Positions 39,812 to 53,300 of a stretch of 64,000 nt of DNA are shown here, piece after piece; the first letter of the stretch is position 1; each line of letters starts with the position of its first letter. Source of the DNA: Agelaius tricolor (taxonomy: Eukaryota; Chordata; Aves; Passeriformes; Icteridae); assembly GCA_023055355.1 (NCBI GenBank), contig JALJCS010000001.1, forward strand, positions 69,605,381 through 69,669,380, given 5' to 3'. Under the pieces are notes generated by a model. It was not told the origin of the DNA. It worked only from the letters and a program-made list of their open reading frames with translations, and searched no databases. The translations under genes and the position numbers were made by a program.

Positions 39812-42379
39812 TAATCTGGCGTATCGATCCCTACAGCTCTTCCTGTTATTGTTGCAGGAGCCCAGTTGTGACTTTAAACATGAAAACAAACTATGCTTTC
39901 ACATTGTTTTTATCTGAGTCATCTGAGCTCGGACAATGATGCCAGATCCGGTAAAGGGATTGCAGATATCAATATCCAGAAACAGTACGTGAGACAGCTG
40001 ATACATGTTGGGTGAACATTCTTACAACTTTTCACATGACTTTGAAAAGGCATCTAAATAGAGTGATTGATACCCTTTTACATTGTTTGGCTTACGTGCA
40101 ACTTAGCATAAAAGCTAGTGAAAGAGTAGTTTTTTCATGGAGTATTTCTTTTCCATGTGGTATTTTTTCTGACCGTGGGAAGAGAACTATAAAAGAGTTA
40201 TCATCTTGAAATTTCTCATGACCTGGAGTAGCTCTTGAAGTTGATTACAGATTACAAGGGCAGCCAGTTGCCTTGTTTTAGTTCTCTTTTAAAGTTTTCC
40301 ATCGCTCCTCATAATTACTTGAAGTGCTACTGTGGTTTATGAAAAGAATTCTAATACAGGTGTTCTTCCTCTTGCATTCTAACTAGAATGTTTGGCATGA
40401 AGCAATGCGATGGTTAATATGCCAAACAATGCTCTTAGGTATGGTAATCTGTGTATAAAGTCACTGCTTTTATTTTGGTTATTTTTGGTTTTTCATAATT
40501 GCCCCAGCATGTCAAAATAGGGCTGTCTGTCCAGAAACTTAATCACTAATTGTTCTTGAGTTTTTAATAGTAAGTAGGGACCTTGATTAATCTTCGGTTG
40601 TGGACCAAATTTTTTTTTTTAATAATAAGTAAAAAGTAAGGCAGGCCTGCAATACAAGTCACAAACATTTTCTGAACTGAATTTTATTTAAATTTTTTGT
40701 AATAACTAACAACAGTGGCCAGAGCGGGTTTCAGTTTTCATTATGGAACTTTTTTTTTTTTTAAACTCTGTTCCTTGGTTGTTTATCATTGTTTTTTCTG
40801 TGAAATTCCAGATGTTAGTATATTTGGGGAGGGATAGGGGGTGTGGTTTGCCTTTGGAATAGTAGCCAGGACCAAAAACAGGAAGCATGTACAACTCTGA
40901 TTTTCATGTTACAATTACTACTTTCCTAAAGAGTCAGGTGCTGCTTTGGCAGAGTGCTCAGCTGTGATTAGGTCCAGCTTGAGAAGTAACACCTGGAAAG
41001 TCTATATCCAGCTCTAAGGGAGACACACCTCTTCATGGAACTGTTAAGTACATAGACACTTAAATGCCATCCATACACTCATTATTTTGATAGGAAATAC
41101 GAGATGGTATCTAAGATAATAACAACAAATAGCCTTGAGAACTTTCTTGCTGGTGTTGTTGTTTTCAGCCTGCAGCACCAGGTGTTTTGCGTGACTGGTG
41201 CTGCTGCTTTGCAGTTCTTACCTGTTGCTGATGACTTGCAGCAAAGCTGTTGTCTAATGTCTTTGTCTTTTCTTTTGGAATGTTGGGAGATGATGGTTTC
41301 TATTGTGAAAAAGACTGTATTATTTGGTTCTGAAATGATAGTGCTTGAATCATGTTAGCATTATTGAGAAGGGAGAAGAATAGTAATTTGTGAAGTCTTA
41401 GTGTGTTCTTGGTCTGCAGATAAATGTAAACTGATGGGTTCTAGGATGCCTCAGTAAGACAAAGGAAACCATTTCAAAAATTGCTTTGACACGCTAATGA
41501 TTTAAAAGTATAATCAGAATCCTTTGCCTTTAAATTTTTTTCCTGGATTTCTGAAGAATTCAGGTATGTCAAATAGTTATATCTTGACCATGGTAAGAAA
41601 AAGAATGTTATTCTGGATGTGTCTTTGTGTCTGTACTTGAAATTAGAGGTTAATATAACTAGCAACCAGTTTAAATCCTGGATTAACCAAGATTTTTATT
41701 TATCTGTAATTTTTATTTGTATGCTCGTGCTTGTAATTTTTTGCTACTAAGAATGATACTCAGATACAGTTTCACTGGCATCAGTTTCTTGCATAATACA
41801 CAAATACCAGCTCCTCAGTGTCTTCTTAAGATGTGGAACAGTTTTTCTGGTGGTTTTGTCTTAACTGTTTGAATTTACAGCTGCTGGAAAAAATATTTTT
41901 CTATTTTTTTGTAAACCAAGTTTTGCATCAAAACACCTTGTACTTTCTTGGTTTAATATAACTCTGTTCTTACTATTTTTAACCTGTATTTGGATGAAGA
42001 CCAAAAATGGTGACATCCATAAAAGTCATGTTATGTTTATTTCATTGCTCAATAAAATTAGATTCTCTGAGAATATTTATCATAATATTAGTCAAATTCT
42101 CCTGACCCATGGAGATGACCTCTGTAATTTATTTAACAAATGTTGTTGTGAAAAACCAGAAACCTGGGAGGTTAAGTATTTCCTTAGAGGTATTTGAAGA
42201 ATATTGTTTAAATCTTAATTTACTACTGCCTTAAATCAAAGAGGTTTTTAAAGAAGCTGGAATACCAAATTCATTGCTTAAAAACCTTAGAATTACTAAG
42301 ATACTTTTAGTTAAATAATTTTTAAGGTCAGCTGTAGTCAGCAAGTGCATGACAAGGTGATAAAAGTGGTGAACAATGT

Positions 42380-42680
42380 GAACCTGCCATGTCCTTTCCT
42401 TGGGCTGAGTTCATGGATGGCTGTTACCACAAGGACGCAATCTCCTTTCCCTCTTCACTGCCTGGCAGGGGACACTCACCTGGCTCCTGGTGAGCTCATT
42501 CAGGGAATTAAACCCACACCAAGTGTCACAGAAAGCTTTTCACCTGCAGAGCTTGTTTTCTGCTGGGTTAGGTCCCAGAGGGACCTCACTGGCGGCTTAG
42601 CTGGGTGTGCAGGAGCTGGCGCAGAGGCAGCGTGAGGCAGGAGGTGGTGGCAGAAAGCTCAACAGAGGCCATTCAGCATC
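42380..42680. other. GC-rich block of unknown origin
   Basis: About 300 bases of clearly higher GC than the surroundings, with open frames on the + strand and pieces such as GGGAATTAAACCCACACC and GCAGGAGCTGGCGCAGAGGC. It could be an unrecognised interspersed repeat, a regulatory element or a retrocopy. No domain is visible in any frame. Confidence 0.4.
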
Positions 42681-44574
42681 ACCTGCCATTAGATCTGGTT
42701 ATTTTATTGTTAAAATGCACTATTTTGATTCTTAGGAGGGAATGCAAGTGTTCTTATAAGATTAAATTGGTGAGACTTTGTAATGCAAGACTTAGAGCAG
42801 TTTAAGATGGCCAATGCAAGTTCAGTTTAAGGAAAGTGCTCAAATTGAGGCAAACATCAAATAGACTTGTCCTCATGCTTCAAGAAATTGGAAACTAATT
42901 TAGTGTTGTGTATCTTTCAATTGTTTGTAGTATTTGGGTTATTTTGAGTCTGGCTTTTGTATTCTGAGAGTATCTGTAAGGTGCTAAATTACTTTCTAGG
43001 TATTTTTTTAAGCTAAGCTCTTAATTTCTCTCAGTTAAAAACCATTCAGCCTTTATGGCAAGATTCAAACAAGTATAGACTATGGGACAGAAACACTGGG
43101 TTACTGATTTCTTTCAATAGCCTTGTGTCGGTTTATACACCTTGGAGTTGACTTAAGTCTGTGAAAATCCATACATTGGTTTTCCTGTGAGCCCCTTTTG
43201 AGTGGGATTTTGCTGTTGAATTGCATGCCATTGGGCAATGATAATTTTACCTTTTCAGCATAGCAACGCTCCTGAAAGCTGTGTATGAGAGGAGGGAGGA
43301 TTTGCTGGCTTTGCTAGCTGCTGGAGTGTTTCATTATGAACAAGAGGTTAATAGAGATAGATATTGGAGAAAAAAACCTTTGAGTACTACACTTTTGGCT
43401 TTTTAAAATACTCTATATACACTGTGGGCTGTCTGCTTAAACGGGGTCTAACCAGTGCTCCATACCTTGAGGTAAGAGCAAGCACTTGAAGTACACTATT
43501 TCAGGTGTTCTGAGGTCTTTGTCCCCTCCTTTCCTAGAAGGGAAATATTTAGATTATACAGGATTTTCAGCAAAGGTCTTAGCTTGCCAAGATGTCAAAA
43601 AATGGAGATCTTCCATATAGTGTTTGCAATGTCTGTTCATGTTAGCAACCGAAAGGATTTGAGCACTTTGTTGTTCTAACAATCCTTCTGTGGATTAGTT
43701 GCTTAAGGTCAAAAGCAGGTAGAGAACATATCCTCTATGACCTGATAAAAGCAATTTCTATATGTAACAGCATGTACTTTCCTGAAGGGAGGTGTTATCT
43801 ATGGGATGTTTGAAGTGCACAGAATCCATATGGAGAAATTAAAGATTCCACTTATGTGCCTTGGGCATTTCTTTAGAATACTGCTTAATATTAAAATGAC
43901 TGGTTGAAAAATGAGTGCTGGAAATCAAACTCACCACAGAAATGCAGATTTCTTCTTCCCCTCCCCAGGGAGTTTAATGGTTCAGAATCTAAGGATTCTG
44001 AAATAGAAAACTTGCTTGTGATGGTCATATAAAGTAACTTTGTAAAATGAGCAAAGTTGCTTAAGTGTTTTTATTATATAAACATTAATCTGGAAACATC
44101 TGTGTCCATGTGGGGTTTTCTCAGTGTACCATGTTCTCTCCAAATTAACTTTTCACTCTAATTTCACTAATTCACTAAGGAGAGGGAGGAGGAATCCAGT
44201 TGTGGTAAAGACTTTGGTACTGGTTCCCTATATTCAGTTTTTTTATTACCATCTCCTTGTCTCTTAAAGAAGGATAAAATAATATCTGTATTCTGTAGTT
44301 TGTTTCACTATGTCATCTGTATTGGGAGAAGCTATTTTCATTATGTACTTAAGCTAAGCAGTTTGTTTCTTTGTGGAGTGGATTAGGGAGGATCTCTGTG
44401 CTTCTCCCGCCTTCAGAATTTATGGAGAGCTAATCTGGGCATTTTTGGTGAAAGGACATAGCAGACAACTGAGGCTGAGATAATTTTGACTCCGCATGTC
44501 TGCCTGTTTAGTAAATATCTATATGCAGCCTTTAGGGTGATCAGATACGCTCTTCAATTCTGTCATCTTAACAA

Positions 44575-44830
44575 GTACCCTGGATACCCAGCTGGTGTAG
44601 GAACAGGAAGCCAAGGGTATTTTTCCAAGGGTGAATTTTGAGCAGAGCCAAGAGATGCTGGTGTGGTGTGTGGCTCCAGCTGGCTGTGATTGCACTCAGG
44701 GCAGGCTGTCTTCTCCAGTGGTCCTGCTCCACATCTCTTGTGGAACTGTGCAGAGTGGACAGTGCAGTATTGCTGTCTCTCTGGCTTTTCTGGAAACTGC
44801 AGCCATCTGGAACCTGGGTTTTCTCTGTCA
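44575..44830. other. GC-richer block with opposing open frames
   Basis: A block with open frames on both strands, including a 131-codon frame on the minus strand (44563-44958). The + strand has GGCTCCAGCTGGCTGTGATT. No protein family was recognised in either direction. High GC alone lengthens open frames, so I do not call a gene. Confidence 0.35.
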
Positions 44831-45224
44831 GAAGTAAAGCACAAAGGTAAAGCCCAAACTGAAGTGGTCAAACAAATAATTTTCTGTGGGAATCTGCAAC
44901 TTCTGTCTCCATACAAGCACAGACTATTCAGAAATGCTTGAGCTAAATGGGTTTTCATAATCTAACTCTGATAATTTATGGGGTTTTAAAAAAAATTTTT
45001 TGTTTATTCAAAATAAGTATTTTAAATGACCCATCACAATGTTACTATAGAATAGCAACATTTTAGTACATTTTCAGTAATTCAATTATATTAAGTTCAA
45101 TAAAGCTCTAACACTTTTCAGGTTTTTAGTTGATTGACTTTTAGTTTAAGAAAAAACCCATGTCATTTTCTCATAGTAATCCTTTTCTAGCCAGTATGTA
45201 CATATGGAGTCTCTTACCATGAAC

Positions 45225-45360
45225 CTATACCTGGACTCTGCTCTAAAACTTTGCTCCCACATTACACAACTCACTTAACCTGTCTTTGCCTCTGTTTCCC
45301 AATCTGTTACCTATTTATGGGTCTATTTCGTAGCTCACTGCTTAATGTGTTATGAAATTG
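45225..45360 (+). mobile_element. MIR-like (CORE-SINE) relic
   Basis: The order CTCACTTAACCTGTCTTTGC, CTCTGTTTCCCAATCTGTTA and CCTATTTATGGGTC follows the MIR core (CACTTAACCTCTCTGTGCCT, CAGTTTCCTCATCTGTAAAA, then CTACCTCATAGGG) with several changes. The left promoter part and the tail are too eroded to place exactly. MIR insertions predate the mammal-bird split, so this copy may be alignable across amniotes. Confidence 0.68.
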
Positions 45361-48300
45361 GTTTAGTATGGTATGGCTTATATAGGTGACTTTTTTTGCT
45401 GTTTGATGCTCTTCTTCTAAAAATAATTGCATGTTGTTTGAAGACACCATAAGACTTAAAACTATGTTATATAGATATTCACTTTTTGCTTCTGCTTTTA
45501 TGCTTTCATTTCAAAGTCTTTGATAAATAAATGTTTTTTATTACTAGTTTATATCCCTTAAATACTTCCCCCACTTCCTCCCTGTGCCCTCCCAAGATTT
45601 TCCAGTAAATGATTAGAAAAGTTATGCAAAAGCAGCACTGAAGTGGCTTTTAAATTTCTCACTTGCATTTTGCTATGCAAGCAAGCTGTGGGTTTGAAAA
45701 ATAAAATGTAAATAGATGAGTGTGGGAAACTCCCCTTTTACTAGCAATTCTAAAATGGGATTTTTATGTGCTGATATTAAAAGTAAATTTAGGTGCAGGT
45801 TCATGCATCCCTCTCTTGACAGGCAGCTGCTGTGTAGGAATGTAGAACTGTTGGGTCCTGACTTCTGCCAGTAACTTTGTACTGGCTTGAAAAGCTTCTT
45901 GGCCCTGTTGCACCCATTTGAGCATGCACGTGACTCCTATAAATAAATATCGAGTCAACCTGTCTACCAGTTTGTTTCAACTTTTAAAACCCACTGTAAT
46001 TGTAATCCCACCATTCTGTGTCATCATGTGTGTGCATGCAGGGGAAGGGTGCAGGAATATGTCCGGACGTGCACTCCTGACTCGTATTCTTCTCGAGCTG
46101 TGTATGGGTTCAGGACTCCTAATCATTTATTTTCCCATCTGCATTATCTCTTTGGGATGGAGGACACTTTCCACAGTGTCAGAGAACCATATGAATGATC
46201 ATACTCAGCTTGCAGATTTCCCAAAAGAAAGAAAATGCAGGTTAAACCCACATATTTCAAGAAATAAGATTCCACTGATGACTTTAGAAAGTGACTTGAA
46301 TTTACTAACTGAAAGGTCAACACATTTTTCTTCTTTTATAGATGGTTAGAGAGAAGATAAATTCTTTTATTTATTAGTGAGGAAGGGCAGTATGTAGGTG
46401 CCTATACATGTATCTCTACATGCTTCTAGATAGGTAAATCAACCAGAAATTTTAAATGCTGATTAACAAACTGAGTTTTATCAGCATATACTTTTATCTG
46501 TTTTTTAATCTTAAGCGTATATTGAGGGCACCTCTTAAAAATGGTGCATTTCTCATTACTTGGAACTTTGCTTTTGTCCTTCAGTCATAAAAACTAATCT
46601 TTACATGATTTAAAAAATATGTGAAGATGTGCAGATCGTTACCTGTGTTGTGTACATGGAAACAGCAATTTTTCCATGGCTGACTAATGCATACCTTTTG
46701 GTTTGTGGCAAGAGTATTAAGATGTTTGTAGATTAATTTTTACTAATAAAAATAATTATGGTTGAAGAGAAATGCTTTACCTCAGGTTCTGAAACAAGCT
46801 TATGCTCATAAAACTCTGACTGGATATAAATTCAGATGAGTCAGAAGAAACAAAGGGACTGATTTAATGTTCTTTTTGCTGCGTTTTGCTGTTAAGTTCA
46901 CAGGCCATATGTCATCTGTTGACTTTATCTCTTTTCCTGAGATGGAAAAAGGGTGACAAGGAAGTGAAAGTATTAAAATAATTTTAGAATTTATTTGGTT
47001 TTCTTTTCCTGATACAGAACAAACAGATTGCAAACATCATCTTTTCTAATAGTCCCAGTTTAGCTTACCATCTGCCATAAGGCGGTTTCTAGTAAATACG
47101 TGATATATGTTAGCTTACTGTTGCAGCAGACTGTTTAGAGTGAGCAAACTGAGTTTTGCCTTCTAAATAAAAATGCAAGTGTTAGAAGCTGCTTTTAGAA
47201 GTTTTTCTTTTATAAAAGTATTACTAGTTTTGGTTTTTTTTCTCTGTTGGAGAAAGTACCCTTGGGATAATGGAATTGGCTGCAAGTGCATTTATGGAAT
47301 TAATTCTGTTTGGACTCATTATCTCTTCTGAATAAGGCTACAGAGGTTGGCATCGTGTTGTTTTATGGTAATAGAAATCAGTGACGCTTAAGAAAAGTAT
47401 GTTGCAATCAGTGAATACAACTTATGTAACAACTTATAATCAAGAAAAAAAAGAAAAAAGGCATTTTGTTCTCCATGTTGCTTGCCATCTTGTGCTTTCT
47501 CATGTGCATTACTCTTCATTTGCAAATATGCTGTAGTTATTGCTACTCTACTAAGCAGTTGCAGTAACATTGCAGATTGTCTTGCATTTAAATTAAGCAT
47601 CTTTGTTTAGTGATCCAGGAAGCTGCAGTGACTAGTAAAGGATGTTAGTTTATTTCTTATATTACTACGTGTGAACTTTGTCAAAGAAGCTGGCTCTGCT
47701 GCAGAAAATGACTGATCAGCTGGTGTTTCCCAGATGGCTTCTCTCAGGACCTCTGTCTTCTCCAACCTCCATGCTGCCTGGAAATGTTTCAGAAACCACT
47801 GGCCTTATGGTAGCTCTTAAGGCCAGTTAACCGCAGTTATGTCACTTAAAACAAAGGAAATTCTTTGCATAATCTATCAAGTGACCCTACTGTGTGAACA
47901 GGTCCTCTCAGAAACTGGGCATTAGGTCTTCAGATTCATCTTTAGGGCAGATTCTGAATTTCACGTAAAACCATCTCAGAATTAAAATTTCAAGACATTT
48001 TATTTAATACAGGAACAGTTCCTTCAAGATATCTGGACCACTGGTAAACTACTTATATTATTCTGTCACTTCTTTTAACAGCGAAGCAGCAAAGCTTTCA
48101 AGACAAAAAAGGCTTCTCATAGTGCAAGTAGTCAAACACACACAATTTTCTGAATACCAAACCTCAGTACTAACAGAATTTTTTAAACTGCTGATCTCTG
48201 TTGCTTTTCTTCCCTCTGGAAGCTGAAGCCCATGTGAATATGACAGTTGTTTTGACAGACCCCATTCCACTTTGTTCAGCACCTCAGTAGTGTTAGAGCA

Positions 48301-49966
48301 CAGTTCACCTTCTGGTTTCCTCTGAGTGCTTGTAGAAACACTTCCAAGCAGTTCAGTAACCTTTCTGTGCTACTATGTAAAGTAGTTGAAAACCGTGTGG
48401 AAATTATTTTATTCTATATAAGTTAGCTGGTGGCATCTGAAAAATGTTCTTTATAATGGACTTAATTGTGTTTTCCTGCAACCCCTACCTCCCACCCCTA
48501 AGCTAGCCCTCCATCTGTGACATTTGGGCTCCTACTGCTGTAATAATCTCTGAACATAAGTTGAGGTTATTTTTCTATTAGTTTATTTCTACTTGACCAA
48601 TTCTGGTGCGTTGGGGATATTGTTTGTGGGGTTTTTTTGGTTGAAGTATTTTACCTAACAAAAAAAAAAATAGTCATAAAAATGAAGTCAGATTGTACTA
48701 GGATTTTATACCTGCTTGTTTTGCTATTTTAAATATTGAGCCCAAATCTCAAAATTTAGCATGGTAATGTTCTGTGTAGCTGGTGTTCTCAAACATAACT
48801 AATGAAAAATAAAATTCCATAGCCAATATTTTGTATTCCTGAAAATCCTCTTGGAATGGGGGATTTCAGCTACTCAAGCCATTTTGTCTTATACTGTAGT
48901 TGTTGCCAAAGAGAAGATTTTTCAGAAGTGTGTTTTCTGTTCTGCATTCTTCTCTAATCCATGAAGTGCACTTGTACATTTTTACTTTGATTTGCCTTTC
49001 AAGTAGTTACTTTTGATGTAACAGTTGTGGATGATGACTGTTAGAATTATTAAATAAATGCGAACTCCAGTAGGACACATTTTAATGAACTGATGCTGAT
49101 TTTTAATGCTATAAAAATGTTTTTTTTGGCTGTTTAACTGTGAGTTAATGATCAGCTATTTGCCAGCTCAGATGAAATACAATTTCTTAAATAAGATGTT
49201 TAAAGTTTGGTTTGTTTCTTGACATTGAGCGTGAATCCTAGTCTCAGCCCTAAAACTGTTTATCAAGTAAATATTAATTTGAATTCTTGATAGCTAAACC
49301 AAATAGAATTGCAGACCCGTTTAGGTTTTGGGTAAGGCATGTGCTTGAAATTCTGGTTATAGCTGGATAATATAACACATTTTCAGTAGCTTCTTAGTAA
49401 TTTTGCTGTCAGCAAATATATTTGCTGGCTGGCTGCTGCTCTTTTCTAGGATGCAGGATTTACTTGAAGTTTCTCTGTGCACATCTCCTTGCTCTGGTGG
49501 AGAGCTCTTCTTTGGTGTCAGTTTCCATAGTGCATTGGGAAGAGCTTGCAGTCACAGTAAACCTTTTAGGGGACCTAAAAGTAATCTTTTCTATCTACCA
49601 GAAGAGTGCCTAAGTGCATATTGCAAGGGGTTTGATATGTTTGAAAAAATGTGAGGTCAAGCTGTTTTCTTGTTTATCTCATTTCAAGATCTTTTTTTCC
49701 TTCTGCAATGTGAAGTTTTGATTCTTATTTTTCCCCTCTCTATAGGGATATGCATTCCTATTCCTTTACACTACTTTTTATATTCCTTTTTAACTTGTAG
49801 CTTACTGAAGTGCTGTTCCCCACAGTCCCACAGTTCTGCTCACTTCAGGACTTTTCTTTTTGTTTCATTGGAAAAATACTAGATGCTAATCTCACTTCTT
49901 CACTCTCATGGGTGGTATACATGGGGACACTCAAGAAAGTCTGCATAAAGTCTTGAACTAGATTAG

Positions 49967-50035
49967 CTAAACTGCATTAAACTTGTCCTCTAAACTGCAT
50001 TAAACTTGTGCTCTAAATTGCATTAAACTTGTCCT
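49967..50035. repeat. Three-copy 23-bp tandem repeat
   Basis: CTAAACTGCATTAAACTTGT plus CCT occurs three times without gaps (49967-49989, 49990-50012, 50013-50035). Only one base differs in each of copies 2 and 3. It directly abuts a GC-rich block. Confidence 0.95.
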
Positions 50036-50300
50036 GTGGCTCTTCTGAGGGGTGTGAAAAGTACCTGTTTGCCTGTTCTGAAAGGGGTCTGTGCCCAGTC
50101 CAGCTGTACCCGCGCATGGCAGCGGTGTCCCTGCCCATCCCTCTGTGGCACTGGGGGCAATGCTAGGTGCTTGGTGATGTGAGGGTGCTTCTCCACTGTG
50201 TCTGACCCAGCCCATGGTCCCAGTGCTGCCTTTGAGGTACCAAAAGTGGACTGGAGTGCTGCAACAGAGGAGCTCATCCACTCCAGCCATCTGCTGCCTG
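50036..50300. other. GC-rich block of unknown origin
   Basis: About 260 bases with local CpG (CCCGCGCATGGCAGCGG at about 50110) and open frames of 84-96 codons on the minus strand. No domain is recognisable. It begins exactly where the 23-bp tandem array ends, which may mark an insertion border. Confidence 0.4.
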
Positions 50301-53300
50301 AGTGATTATTTCCAGCAAGACAGCATGGGCTGTTAGAGGCAGCAACATTTTAAACTATACAGCTGTTTTTCTTGGTGCACTTGATGTGGAACCCTTTTTT
50401 AGTCTTTTTTGTAGTTTTAATGTTGTTGAAAACCTTAAACTAATGCAGAGGGTATGATTACATGAACAAGTTACAGCAAGGTGTAGTCTAGGGTGTGGAT
50501 TTACTCTGCATTAGGTACTCTGTAGTGTCTGCTCACCTGCATGTTTTTATTCTGCAGAAAGCTCATAGTTCTTTGGTATTTCACTCCTTAATAGGGTGAG
50601 ATAGAATTGTCCTATTTACTATCATTAAAACTGGACAGCTATTTCCTGAATTTCCAAGTGCTTTACATTGTTTCTGAGAGTGATTTTATTAAAATGCAAG
50701 TGACTAAAATGTCAGTGTAGCAATAATGACAATATGGGATTGGGTTTTTCTGACTGGTACCCATATGCTGAGCTTGTAGAACAATGCAGCCTTTTGTGTA
50801 CAGTTCTTCTACAGTGTATGTCTAGTTTAGGCTTCAATGTGCAAGAAGCACTTCAGTCTTAGAAAAAAATTTGTTCAGAATTGAAGGTGTGTCTCTTTTC
50901 ATCTTATTAATGTTAGATTTCAAGTTGTTAAATGTATTGATAGCTTTGGGATTTTTAATAGTAGGAACATTGCAGCCATTAAATCTTTATCAAAATTATT
51001 ATTGCCTCCAATAAAGCTTCCCTAAACTTTAATCATGGTCCTAAGTTTGTGACTATTCTCAGAATTGATGTTGCAATTTATAGAGAAGAATTTCAGTTGA
51101 TGAACATAGACAATATGAAACATGGGACAGAGTAACAGGAAGTATGAAGTGCTCTGATGATGTGTTCTGAAAGCCAGGGATTTTCTCAAAGGCATTTTGT
51201 TACACAGTAAACTTTTCGAAAGTCATAATCTGGCTTTGAGTAACAGGACTTGAGTGTCTAGCCTGCTTATGCAGTTTGAAAAAAGAAAATAATTTCCACA
51301 GGGAGCTTGTTTGCATTTTAAGCACTTGATTTTTGTGAGAATACCTAAAGACTTATTTGCAACATCAACAGTGAGGTAAATCTTAAGACTTGAGCACTGA
51401 AAACATAGATATTTTATCTAGTAAGGTGAGGCAGATTTGCTGTAGCAAGTACAGTTGTGTCTTACTTTTAAAGTGTGCTATGTGTTTGGAGTTGTTTTAT
51501 TTTAAAAAAATTAAAATTAAAAAAATTAGGGCAGCTTGACCTGCCACTCTTTAACATGCTCGTGTTTTTGACATGAATCACAATGTTTCTCAGAAATCTC
51601 ACAGCCATTGCATGTTTATGCAGGTTGTTTTTCATTTTTTAAAAGAGCATAATTATTGAATGGAAAAATATTATAATTAGTTCTGAACTACTTCAGGTTT
51701 TTTTTTGGCACGTAGAACCTTCTTCACAACTATTCTTCTGGTTTTTTTTTTCTTGACACAAATCTTTCATTTGCTTCCAACTTCCTTCTCCTCTGCCCAC
51801 GTTCCATATCTGTTGATCTGCCTTTTGCCACTTCTTTAACATTACTCATATAACCTTGACTCAGCTTTGACTTTCCTGAAATACTCCTCTATCTCATCTT
51901 CACAATCTTAATTATCGCTCCTCCCTTTGGCCTCTGTAACTTTGAGTCCTGTGGCTGGTACAGGTAGAATGCTGTGTTTCATAACTTGACCCCCATGCAG
52001 GAAAAGCTCACACATTCCAGGTGGAGTGACTCTCCTTTGTTTTAGGTTCTCATTAAAAGTACCATGCTCATACAAAAACTTTACCCACTCATTAAAACTT
52101 AGTCTCTAGATTCTGAATTCAGTGACACTCCTTACTGTGGTGGTTCTGCCTCAGAAAAGATGTTGAGACTGACTTTTCTTAGGCTTTTGTTTTCCAAAAC
52201 AGCTTTCTGTGTTTCCCTGCTCAAAATTGTATGTACTAAATATTCTTTCCCTATCTCTTCTAACTTTTAGCTTCCATTAGTAGCTTTATGTGCTGAAATG
52301 GTCATGTATGTTTAAACTGCTACAATCTATAGTTCTGATATGTCTTAGTTTTTATGCAATTCTTCTAAAACATTTGGAGATCATTGGGAAAATAGTTTAT
52401 AAAATAAAAGGGGTTTTATCCATTTTGGGCTTGGCAGACTTTTTTTTTTTTTTAAACAGCAAATAACTTTTTTGTCAGTACACTTAAAAAAAAATAGAAC
52501 CTCCCAGAAGCATTTGTGATATTAATATTATCAAAAGTATATGTATTACTGACTGCAGGGTTTTTGCATGAAAGTTGAGGATCTTCAACCACAGACTTCA
52601 GTCTAGAATCAGCCTTGATTGACAATTGATTGAAAAAACTTTTAGTAGTTGGTGCAGTAAACTTGTCTGCAGGCATTCCAAGCCAATAATTAATCAGCCA
52701 TTCCACGTGGTATTAGATACAGCACAGCTACTTCAGTGTGTAAGAGGCGTCTTGTAAAACTGCTGCAAATAACTCCAGAGACATTAACAAGGCTTTATTT
52801 AAATGCTAATGTGTTAGGTTAAATTTTTCTGAGGTGACTTAATGATTTCTTTGTTTTGTGCTATATATGTCATTTGGAAAGAGCCTAATCTTCAAAAGTA
52901 GTTAACAGACTCTCACATCTTATCCTAAGCTGGTTCATCTAAAATATTTAAGCATCGTGCATTAATATCCTGCCAAGAAATGCTTTTTGGTTTGCATTAA
53001 TGAGGACAAGTAATACTAATACCTGATGTATTTGTTCATGAAAGCATCTCTTAACATAATTGTCTTCTGATGCATTTTTTAATTAGGTAGTAAAATAAAA
53101 AATGAAGATTCTGGCAATGTACTACAGAAACAAAATTTTAAGAATCTAAAATGCCATGTTGTAGCATTTATATGTTACACTATATAAATATATTTATTGT
53201 ACTTTCTTTCCGCCAAAAAAGCTCTTCTACACTTCTGAAGAAAGGAAATAAAGAAACAAGTTGCTTCTTGTGTAAATTATTCCAGCCTAGTTGCCATCAC

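Noticed and set aside
49967..50035. Start of a CRISPR array
   Set aside because: The 23-mers are directly abutting without spacers, and the genome is a vertebrate.
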